DNA from: Frankiaceae bacterium
GTDB lineage: Bacteria; Actinomycetota; Actinomycetes; BP-191
DNA: 46,286 bases
Assembly: GCA_035556555.1 (NCBI GenBank)
Contig: DATMES010000069.1
Coordinates: forward strand, 1-46,286
Reading direction: 5' to 3'
Program-made: the position numbers and the translations under genes
Shown here: positions 39,639 through 46,286 of the stretch, one piece after another
How positions within the stretch are numbered: the first letter of the stretch is position 1
How the letters are laid out: each line of letters opens with the position of its first letter
The notes under the pieces: model-generated
Database searches by the model: none
What the model was told of the DNA's origin: nothing
Seen by the model: the letters and a program-made list of their open reading frames with translations, nothing else

Positions 39639-39811
39639 CCAGCGTCGAGTCCCCCGAACGGCTGGCACCGCGGATGCCAGAGTCGTCACCTCGTCCCTAT
39701 CGACAGGTCCATGAGACAGGGCGAGGGCCAACTTGTGGAATGACCCGTCCCGGCTAGCCCGCCGTGACTCGCTCGGGCCGGGTGCGTGTGGCAACTGGCA
39801 GACTCGGGCTC

Positions 39812-41359
39812 GTGCCAGGCCCCTCCCCGCGCAACGCCGTCGCCGCGCTCGCCACCCTCGCCCGCGCCGGCATCCTCCGCCCGCCGCGCCCCGACCAGGC
39901 GGTCGGCATGGCCGCGGCGCTCGCGTTCTGGGGCATCACGCCGGCCGGGGGGTACGCCATGCGCGCCGTCCGCGAGCCCCGCCGCGCGGCCGTCATCGAC
40001 CCCGAGGGCACCCTGACGAACGCCGACGTCGACCGGATGACGACGGCGCTCGCGGCGTACCTCCTCGAGGAGGGCATCGAGGCGGGGCAGCCGGTCGGGC
40101 TGCTCTGCCGCAACGACAGATCGTTCGTCCTCTCGCTCGTCGCGCTGGTCAAGGTCGGCGCGACCGTGGTGCTCCTCAACACCGGCTCCGCCGCGCCCGA
40201 GGTGGCCGGCGTCGTGGAGTCCGAGGGGCTCGTCGCGATCGTGCACTCGCCCTCGCTCGCCGACCGCGTGCCGGAGGGGGTGCGCGCCTACTCGGCCGGC
40301 GACTTCGCGGCGCTGGCCGAGGAGTACGGGACCGCGAGGCCGCGCGCGCCCAAGGAGCAGGCGACGTTCGTCATCCTCACCTCGGGCACGACCGGCCGGC
40401 CCAAGGGCGCCCGCCGCGCGCCGCCGACGTCGCTGGAGCCGGCCGTCGCGCTGCTGCAGGCGATCCCGTTCAAGGCACGGGAGACGACGGTGGTGGCGGC
40501 GCCGCTGTTCCACGCGTGGGGGTTCCTGCAGTGGATGGTCGGGCTGACGCTCGGCTCGACGGTCGTGCTGACGGGCTCCTTCGACGCCGAGGCGACGCTG
40601 CGCGCCGTCGAGGAGCACCAGGCGACCGCGATCGTCGCGGTGCCGGTCATGCTGCGGCGGCTGCTCGCCGTGGAGACGCCGTACGACACGTCGTCGCTCC
40701 GCGTCGTCGCTGTCAGCGGGTCGGCGCTGCCGCCGGACGTCGCGACGGCGTTCCTGGACCGGTTCGGCGACGTGCTCTACGACCTCTACGGCTCCACCGA
40801 GGTCGCGTGGGCCGCCATCGCCGGGCCATCGGACATGCGGGAGGCGCCGGGGTCGGTGGGGCGGCCGCCGTACGGCACCACGGTCGCGGTCCTCGGTGCG
40901 GACGGCGAGCCGCTGCCGACGGGCGAGACCGGGCGGATCTTCGTCGGCAGCGCCATGACCATCGAGTCGTACACCTCCGGCGACAGCAAGGAGGTGCGCG
41001 ACGGGCTGGTCTCGACCGGCGACCTCGGGCACCTCGACGCCGACGGCCGGCTGTACGTCTCTGGCCGCGAGGACGACATGATCGTCTCGGGCGGCGAGAA
41101 CGTCTTCCCCCAGCCGGTCGAGGACGTGCTGTCCGCGCTGCCGTCCGTCGCCGACGTGGCCGTCGTGGGCGTACCGGACGACGAGTGGGGGCAGCGGCTG
41201 CGCGCGTATGTCGTCCGCGCCGACTCCTCCCTGACGGAGGACGACGTGCGCGATGCCGTGAAGCGGTCGCTGGCCCGGCACTACGTCCCGCGTGACGTCG
41301 TCTTCACCGACGCCCTGCCGCGCAACGAGGCCGGCAAGGTCCTCAGACGGCGCCTCTGA
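39812..41359 (+). CDS. AMP-dependent acyl-CoA synthetase
   Basis: This 515-residue enzyme of the ANL superfamily activates a carboxylic acid to acyl-AMP and acyl-CoA. The P-loop-like motif is VILTSGTTGRPKGARRAPP (about 189-207). DLYGSTEVAWAAIAG, the hinge-region STGDLGHLDADGRLYVSGRE and the C-terminal catalytic lysine (RNEAGKVLRRRL, third block) follow. The substrate, probably a fatty or aromatic acid, cannot be fixed. It is transcribed alone from GTG 39812, with CAGACT 7 nt upstream as a possible leaderless -10. Its end overlaps the DUF4349 gene by 17 bp. Confidence 0.93.
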   Translation: MPGPSPRNAVAALATLARAGILRPPRPDQAVGMAAALAFWGITPAGGYAMRAVREPRRAAVIDPEGTLTNADVDRMTTALAAYLLEEGIEAGQPVGLLCRNDRSFVLSLVALVKVGATVVLLNTGSAAPEVAGVVESEGLVAIVHSPSLADRVPEGVRAYSAGDFAALAEEYGTARPRAPKEQATFVILTSGTTGRPKGARRAPPTSLEPAVALLQAIPFKARETTVVAAPLFHAWGFLQWMVGLTLGSTVVLTGSFDAEATLRAVEEHQATAIVAVPVMLRRLLAVETPYDTSSLRVVAVSGSALPPDVATAFLDRFGDVLYDLYGSTEVAWAAIAGPSDMREAPGSVGRPPYGTTVAVLGADGEPLPTGETGRIFVGSAMTIESYTSGDSKEVRDGLVSTGDLGHLDADGRLYVSGREDDMIVSGGENVFPQPVEDVLSALPSVADVAVVGVPDDEWGQRLRAYVVRADSSLTEDDVRDAVKRSLARHYVPRDVVFTDALPRNEAGKVLRRRL

Positions 41360-42347
41360 CCCAGTAGCGGTACGCCCGCCGCGCCAGCACCAGCAGCACG
41401 CCGCCCGCGACGAGCAGGAACGCGATCGTCCCCGACGCCCGCACCAGCGCCTCGAAGCCGCCGGCGAAGCCGTTCTTCGCGTCCTCCCACGCTCCGCTGA
41501 ACCCGCCGTCCGGCGGCTCCTCCGACCCGGGCACCGAGACCATGACCCGGAGGGTGCCGTACGTCGTGCGGTCGGTCAGCGAGGCCTGCGTCGCCTGCAG
41601 CTTCTCGATCTCCGTCTGCGTCTCGGTGATGCGCTCCTGGACCGCGAGCACCTCGCCGACGTTCGTCGCGTCGGCGAGCAGCGCGCGCAGCTGCGCGCGG
41701 GTCGCGGTCAGGGACTTCAGGCGCGCCTTGGTGTCGGCGACCTCGGTGCCGACGTCCTTGCCGTCGCTGCTGGAGCGGCGTACCTCCCCGAGCCGCTCGA
41801 CCTCGTCCACCGTCTTGTCGAACGACGCCACCGGCACCCGCACCGTCACGAAGCCGCTCGGCTGCTCCGACGCCGTCTCGGCGTTGGACTCGGCGACGAA
41901 CCCGCCGTGCGCCGCCGCCAGCCGCGCGACGTCGCGCAGCGCGGGGCCGACGCGGTCCCTCGGCGTCGTCAGCCAGACCTCGCCGGTGCGGACGACGTGC
42001 GTGCCGTCGGCGTTCTTGTACGCGAGCTCCCCCTTGCCGCCGGCGTCGTACTCCGACCAGCCCCTCGTCGTGGCGCTGTCGTCGTTGAGGGCCACCGCGG
42101 TGCCGCCGCCGTACTGCTCCGACGCCGTGTCGGAGTACGTCGTGCTGCCCGGCAGCCGCGGCACCGCGACGGCGATCGCGACGATCGCCGCGGCCGCCGC
42201 CGCCCCCGCGAACCACTTCGCGCGCGGCGGCCTGGCGTCCGCCGCCTCGGCGGCGAGCAGCAGGATGTCGTCGGGGCCGTCGGGCGGCGGGACGTACGTG
42301 TCCGCCTCCTCGCGCAGCAGGCGCTCCAGCACGGCTTCGTCGATCAT
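41343..42347 (-). CDS. DUF4349 membrane protein, partner of ECF sigma
   Basis: This 334-residue protein has a cytoplasmic N-terminus (VLERLLREEADTYVPPPDGP), one membrane helix (FAGAAAAAAIVAIAVAVPRL, about 46-65), an outside DUF4349 domain (RTGEVWLTTPRDRVGPALRD, VTVRVPVASFDKTVDEVERL) with a coiled coil (about 205-255), and a C-terminal membrane helix. Translation is coupled to the upstream sigma factor (ATGA), the usual place of an anti-sigma factor. The N-terminal segment is not a zinc-finger type, so anti-sigma action is inference. GGAGGCGG precedes ATG 42347. Confidence 0.85.
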   Translation of the reverse strand: MIDEAVLERLLREEADTYVPPPDGPDDILLLAAEAADARPPRAKWFAGAAAAAAIVAIAVAVPRLPGSTTYSDTASEQYGGGTAVALNDDSATTRGWSEYDAGGKGELAYKNADGTHVVRTGEVWLTTPRDRVGPALRDVARLAAAHGGFVAESNAETASEQPSGFVTVRVPVASFDKTVDEVERLGEVRRSSSDGKDVGTEVADTKARLKSLTATRAQLRALLADATNVGEVLAVQERITETQTEIEKLQATQASLTDRTTYGTLRVMVSVPGSEEPPDGGFSGAWEDAKNGFAGGFEALVRASGTIAFLLVAGGVLLVLARRAYRYWVRGAV

Positions 42348-42862
42348 CGGACCGCCTCCTCGTTCACGAGCGCGCGCAGGCCGGGGTCGGCGGCGAGCCG
42401 CTGCCGGGCGTCGTAGAGCCTGGACTTGACCGTGCCGGGACGGCGGCCGATGGCGGTCGCGATGTCCTTCTCCGACAGGCCCGTGTAGTAGCGGAGGACG
42501 ACGGGGATGCGCAGGCTCTCCGGCAGCGCGGCCAGCGCGTCGACCACCGCGGAGACCTCCTCCGCGTGCAGCGCGGCGACCTCTGGACCAGGCGCGTCGT
42601 CCTCGTAGTCGCCGTCGAGGTCGGCGCGGCGTTCGCGGCGGGGGACCTCGCGGCGCAGGCGGGAGCAGCAGGCGTTGACGACGACGCGGTACAGCCAGGG
42701 CTGCCACCCCGCGTCCCGCGGCGCCGACGCCCGGAACCGCCACGCCCGCAGGAACGCGTCCTGCACGGCGTCCTCCGCCTCCTGCGGGTCTCGGAGGATG
42801 AGCCGCGCGGTGCGGTACGCCCCCGGGTACGCCTCCGCCAGCCACTCCGACAGGTCGTCCAT
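42344..42862 (-). CDS. ECF-type RNA polymerase sigma factor
   Basis: This 172-residue protein has region 2 (AYRTARLILRDPQEAEDAVQ, then DAFLRAWRF) and region 4 (LAALPESLRIPVVLRYYTGL, then SEKDIATAIGRRPGTVKSRL, helix-turn-helix). It resembles SigE/SigM-like ECF factors of actinobacteria and would direct transcription in response to a membrane signal passed by its DUF4349 partner. The ATG at 42862 lies 60 bp from the large inverted repeat, which may regulate it. Confidence 0.92.
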   Translation of the reverse strand: MDDLSEWLAEAYPGAYRTARLILRDPQEAEDAVQDAFLRAWRFRASAPRDAGWQPWLYRVVVNACCSRLRREVPRRERRADLDGDYEDDAPGPEVAALHAEEVSAVVDALAALPESLRIPVVLRYYTGLSEKDIATAIGRRPGTVKSRLYDARQRLAADPGLRALVNEEAVR

Positions 42863-42921
42863 GCCCCGTTCGACTCCTCCGCGCGCGAATCGGTTCGATC
42901 CCGCCCCGCCCCGCGTCGGAA

Positions 42922-42990
42922 GTTACTGGTGAGTAGCGACGTCGTGGTTCACCAGTTCGTGCTCGCCGATTGTCGCTACTCACCAGTAAC
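42922..42990. promoter_or_regulatory. 19-bp inverted repeat with TetR-type operator-like arms
   Basis: GTTACTGGTGAGTAGCGAC (42922-42940) and its perfect inverse (42972-42990) are separated by 31 bp in the divergent sigma/helicase promoter region. Each arm contains GTTACTGGTGAGTAGC, itself nearly palindromic and like the thiolase box at 499. It could be two operators facing each other or a hairpin in either transcript. Confidence 0.65.
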
Positions 42991-43038
42991 CGCCGGGGTC
43001 GGCGGGGCTGGCCGGGGCGCGCTGGAAGGATGTACGGC

Positions 43039-45567
43039 GTGGTGGACGACGCGTTGCGCGCGATGGCCGGCGCGCTGCGCGCCGAGGTCGAGACGCTGCG
43101 CGCCGACCGTACGCTCCAGGGCCGCACCGTCCTCGGCGGCGCGCGGCTCGGGACGGCGGGCAAGCGGACGACGTACGCGTTCCCCGACGTGCCGGGCGCT
43201 GGCCTCCCCGACGACACCCCCATCAGGCTCGTCCTCGACGACGGCCGCGAGGTCGACGGCGAGGTCGCGACCCGCAACGACCGTGAGCTGGTCGTCGCGC
43301 TCGCCGAGGACGTCGGCGCCATGGTCGAGCACGCCATCCTCATCGCCGACGCGTCGTTCCTCCTCGAACGCCTCGCCGCCCGCCTCGACGAGGTCCTCGC
43401 CGACGAGGCGCCGCTCAACCTCGACCTCGTCGCGCGGGTGCTCGGCGAGGACCCGATCACCTCGAAGCGCGACACCATCGACACCCCCGGGCTTAACGCC
43501 GAGCAGGCCGACGCGGCGGCGCTCGCGACGGGCAGCGAGGTGACGTTCGTGTGGGGGCCGCCGGGCACCGGCAAGACCACGACCGTCGCGCACGTCGTCG
43601 CGGCGCACGCGCGGGCGGGGCGTTCGGTGCTGCTCTGCTCCAACACGAACGCCGCCGTCGACACCGCCCTCGCCCGCGTCGACTCGCTGCTCGACCTGCC
43701 CGACGGGCAGGTGCTCCGGCTCGGCACGGTCGTCCACGACGACGTCGCGCACCTCGCCTCCGACGCCGTCTCCCAACGGGTCTCGGCACCGTTGCTCACC
43801 GAGCGCGCGGACATCGCGCGACGACTCGACGCGACCGAGGCGGAGGCCGCGGGGCAGGGGACGCTCGGCGCGGACCACGACCTGGGGGAGGAACGTTCGC
43901 GGCTGCGCGACCGGCTCGACGAGATCGACCGCGTGGTCGAGTCGGCGGCGCTCGGCCTCGCCGACAACGCGCTCGTCGTCGCGACCACCGTCTACCAGAC
44001 GTGGCTGGGAGCGTTGCCGGAGAGGGAGTTCGACGTCGTCGTCGTGGACGAGGCGTCGATGCTCATGCTGCCGATGACGGCGTACGCCAGCGGTCTCGCG
44101 TCGTCGTCGGTCGTCGTGGCCGGCGACTTCCGCCAGCTGCCGGCGATCGTGTCGGACACCTCGCCGGAGGTCGCGCGCTGGCTGGCGACGGACGCGTTCC
44201 ACGCCATCGGGCTGCCCGCGCTGCTCGAGGCGGGGACACCGCCGGAGTGGCTCGCGGCGCTGCGGACGCAGTACCGGATGCGGCCCGAGATCGCCGACCT
44301 CGTCACCGAGCTGTTCTACGACGACAACCCGCTCGCGACGGGCCGCGCCTCGGCGCCGACGACGCCGGTGCTGCTCGCCGGCGGCGCGCCGCTGCTCTAC
44401 GTCGACACGAGCGCGTTCGGCGCGTGGGCCGGTGTGGCGGGGCGGGGATCGCGCTTCAACCCGGTGCACGCCGTTCTCGTCGCCGCGATCCTCGACGTCC
44501 TCACCGACGGGTCGACCGGCGTCGTCACGCCGTACGCCGCCCAGGAACGCCTCGTCGCCGCGCTGCTCACCGACCGCTTCGGCAACGCCGCGCGGTCGTG
44601 GGTCAGCACCGTGCACCGGTTCCAGGGCAACGAGCAGGACGTCGTCGTCGTGGACCTCGCCGACGCGTACGGCGCCTCACCAGGCCCCGCCTCCCGCGCC
44701 GCCGGGCGCGACGACCCGCAGGCCAGGCTCCTCAACGTCGCCGTGTCCCGCGCCCGCGACCAGCTCGTCGTGCTGGGGGAGGCGGCGTTCCTCGCGGCGC
44801 GCACGCCGGCCAACGGCACCGCCCGCGCCCTGCTCCGCGCACTGCGGGAGCGCGGCCGCGCGCTGCCCGTCGAGGAGGTGCTGCGGGGGGCGTTCTCCGT
44901 CGAGTCCGGCGAACGGCTCGCAGCCGACCTGGAGACGGCGGGGACCGAGGTGGCGATGTTCACGCCGCGGGTGACCGCGCACGGCATGGCGCGGTGGTCG
45001 CCGATCCTGCGCGGCCTGCTCGCCCGCGGCGTCGCGGTCCGCGTCGTCACGCGGCCGCCCACCGAGCAGCCGCGCGCCGCGGCGTTGATCGACCAGATGC
45101 GCGAGGCCGGCGTGGACGTGGACCTGTGGGCGGCGATGGAGGAACGCGTTCTCACTGTCGACTCCGACCTGGCGTGGGCCGGCGGCGGCGACCTCGGGCT
45201 CGAGCCCGATACCGAACGGCGCTACCTGCGGGTCAAGGGCAGCGCCCTCCCGAACGCCCTCGCCGACCTCCTGCGACCCGCGCGCGCGCCGCGCCGCACG
45301 CTCGGCGAGCCGGTCAACGAGCCCTGCGAGCGTTGCGACGGACCGACCGTGCTGCGGCGGGGAGGCGGGGCGGCGGCGTACGTCTGCCTGCTCGGCAGGT
45401 CGTGCCCCGGGCTCGTCGAGGTGCCGGAGGACGAGCGTGGCGACCGCCCCGACGGCGCGACCGGGCCTTGCAGGCAGCCGGGGTGCGCGGGCTGGCTGGT
45501 GCCGCGCCAGGGCAGGTACGGGACGTTCACCTCGTGCACCCGCTATCCGGCCTGCACGGGCCGCTGA
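43039..45567 (+). CDS. SF1 helicase/ATPase with C-terminal zinc motifs
   Basis: This 842-residue protein (GTG 43039, with GGAAGGA at the right spacing; ATG 43030 is an alternative) is an SF1B helicase of the Upf1/Dna2-like type. Walker A is VWGPPGTGKTTT (about 171-182), Walker B VVVVDEASML (about 335-344), motif III VVAGDFRQLPAI, then RTQYRMRPEI, and motif V/VI VSTVHRFQGNEQDVVVVD and LLNVAVSRARDQLVVLG. A phospholipase-D-like segment without clear HKD follows (AMFTPRVTAHGMARWSPIL). The C-terminus has cysteine pairs (CERC...C..C and CRQPGC...C...C) resembling topoisomerase-type zinc fingers. A DNA or RNA repair role is likely. Confidence 0.9.
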   Translation: MVDDALRAMAGALRAEVETLRADRTLQGRTVLGGARLGTAGKRTTYAFPDVPGAGLPDDTPIRLVLDDGREVDGEVATRNDRELVVALAEDVGAMVEHAILIADASFLLERLAARLDEVLADEAPLNLDLVARVLGEDPITSKRDTIDTPGLNAEQADAAALATGSEVTFVWGPPGTGKTTTVAHVVAAHARAGRSVLLCSNTNAAVDTALARVDSLLDLPDGQVLRLGTVVHDDVAHLASDAVSQRVSAPLLTERADIARRLDATEAEAAGQGTLGADHDLGEERSRLRDRLDEIDRVVESAALGLADNALVVATTVYQTWLGALPEREFDVVVVDEASMLMLPMTAYASGLASSSVVVAGDFRQLPAIVSDTSPEVARWLATDAFHAIGLPALLEAGTPPEWLAALRTQYRMRPEIADLVTELFYDDNPLATGRASAPTTPVLLAGGAPLLYVDTSAFGAWAGVAGRGSRFNPVHAVLVAAILDVLTDGSTGVVTPYAAQERLVAALLTDRFGNAARSWVSTVHRFQGNEQDVVVVDLADAYGASPGPASRAAGRDDPQARLLNVAVSRARDQLVVLGEAAFLAARTPANGTARALLRALRERGRALPVEEVLRGAFSVESGERLAADLETAGTEVAMFTPRVTAHGMARWSPILRGLLARGVAVRVVTRPPTEQPRAAALIDQMREAGVDVDLWAAMEERVLTVDSDLAWAGGGDLGLEPDTERRYLRVKGSALPNALADLLRPARAPRRTLGEPVNEPCERCDGPTVLRRGGGAAAYVCLLGRSCPGLVEVPEDERGDRPDGATGPCRQPGCAGWLVPRQGRYGTFTSCTRYPACTGR

Positions 45568-45613
45568 CGCCGCTAACCTCCCGCCCTCACTCCTACCCCT
45601 ACAGGAGAAATGA

Positions 45614-46012
45614 ATGAGACTCCCCATTGTCGCGGCTCTTCTTCTGGCGCTCGGCTCGGTCGTTGTCCCGGCAGCGGCGGCAACGGGTGGTGCTTGCGAC
45701 GTGACCACGATGACCGACCCAAGCCCGAGCGCATCGCCCGACTCGACGCTCCTGCTGGTGCATGCGGAGTGGGTCGAGCCCGCGGCGAGCCGCATGGTGC
45801 TCACATGCACCGTGCGCGCTGGTGACGGAGACCGGGTCGTGGTCCGGAGCGTGGGTGGCGACGGCGTCGCCGTCATCGCGTACGCGACGACGATGGAGAT
45901 CTCGGACGACGTACCGGTGTACCTGTGCAGTCACGCGACGTGGTACGACGCCAGCGGCTACCACGACGAAGCCCCGCCTTGCCTCACGATCGTCACCGGC
46001 ACCGGTGGCTGA
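45614..46012 (+). CDS. small exported protein, unknown, 132 residues
   Basis: A signal peptide (MRLPIVAALLLALGSVVVPA then AAA) precedes a mature protein of about 110 residues with four cysteines (GGACDVTT, VLTCTVRA, YLCSHATW, PPCLTIV), likely two disulfides. It is strand-rich and acidic. I do not know the family. CAGGAG lies 6-7 bp before ATG 45614. It is followed by a long palindrome that may serve as terminator. Confidence 0.75.
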   Translation: MRLPIVAALLLALGSVVVPAAAATGGACDVTTMTDPSPSASPDSTLLLVHAEWVEPAASRMVLTCTVRAGDGDRVVVRSVGGDGVAVIAYATTMEISDDVPVYLCSHATWYDASGYHDEAPPCLTIVTGTGG

Positions 46013-46014
46013 GG

Positions 46015-46096
46015 CCGCCCGCGAAACGATCACCTGTGTCCCCTGGCGAGCACGCGAAAGGTCGTCCAGGGGACACAGGTGATCATCTGCGGGCGG
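46015..46096. terminator. 82-bp near-perfect palindrome
   Basis: GATCACCTGTGTCCCCTGG (46028-46046) pairs perfectly with 46066-46084 over 19 bp, and CCGCCCGC (46015-46022) pairs with GCGGGCGG (46089-46096) over 8 more. Only 5 and 4 unpaired bases lie between, and a 19-nt loop at the centre. It starts 2 bp after the stop codon of the preceding gene. It could be a terminator, an RNA hairpin or a mobile repeat. Confidence 0.7.
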
Positions 46097-46286
46097 GAAG
46101 CGGCGGGCATCGGGGTGCGTTTTGCGTCTTTTCCCCCCACGGGGTGCAACCCGGAGCCTTTTCCATCCTGGCTCGGCCAGGACGCTCCAGCACGCTGCGC
46201 CGCAGGCATCTCAGCGCTGGAGCGCAGTAAGGGGGCTCGTGCACCCAGTTGACGCACCGGCACGCGCTGCCGCGCGGCCGATCCGG
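46097..46286. other. non-coding right end with short palindromes
   Basis: No gene is seen. TCCTGG-ctcgg-CCAGGA and an inverted pair CGCTCCAGC/GCTGGAGCG at about 46191-46222 lie here, along with a T-rich stretch (TTTTGCGTCTTTTCCCC). Confidence 0.4.

Noticed and set aside
1-46286. tRNA, rRNA, transposase or integrase genes
   Set aside because: None recognised by eye on either strand; a tRNA scan would be needed to exclude small RNA genes.

Overview
The window is very GC-rich with near-uniform G/C third positions. It has many GTG starts, GTGA/ATGA start-stop overlaps and TANNNT boxes lying 6-7 nt before start codons (leaderless promoters). Together with a coproporphyrin-type heme pathway (HemE, ferrochelatase, CgoX, HemQ), DUF3000, PolD/LigC end-joining proteins and actinobacterial hypothetical families, this points to a free-living actinomycete. 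I cannot name the genus. No rRNA, tRNA or CRISPR was seen.

Layout. 1-3013 (mostly minus strand): a thiolase cut by the window edge, a GNAT acetyltransferase, RNase D and a LuxR-type response regulator. 3219-7203: an operon of an exported S8 protease with a 13-unit ANSWS tail, a membrane/GAF protein and a DesK/NarX-type histidine kinase, divergent from the response regulator. 7200-17215: DUF3000, HEAT protein, two DMT permeases, heme genes, a DUF4349 lipoprotein, and a three-helix membrane protein behind a good match to the RecA-independent (PafBC-type) DNA-damage promoter. 17235-23434: a PolD-type polymerase/primase and a LigC ligase, convergent and separated by five genes for exported SipW-type/Ig-like surface proteins.

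23440-25420: a lower-GC island carrying one unusual gene, a PD-(D/E)XK-like nuclease domain joined through a membrane segment to a six-cysteine outer domain. 25430-30472: the most unusual region. It has seven short genes with a shared MKR..L.L..E.L..LT..EL leader, mostly ending GG or a near variant, and Cys-containing cores (RiPP-precursor-like), five of them in one tandem operon. Two paralogous exported six-cysteine peptides and a catalytically degenerate subtilase with pre-peptidase domains lie beside them. No RiPP-modifying enzyme is visible in the window.

30768-46286: a DRGH-motif nuclease-like protein, a coiled-coil protein, an M23 endopeptidase, ZapE, two exported proteins, a FIST plus GAF histidine-kinase pair, an acyl-CoA synthetase, an ECF sigma with a membrane DUF4349 partner, an SF1 helicase with C-terminal zinc motifs, and a small exported protein. 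A 19-bp perfect inverted repeat sits between the sigma factor and the helicase and contains operator-like GTTACTGGTGAGTA boxes; a similar box precedes the thiolase. The window ends in palindromic non-coding DNA.
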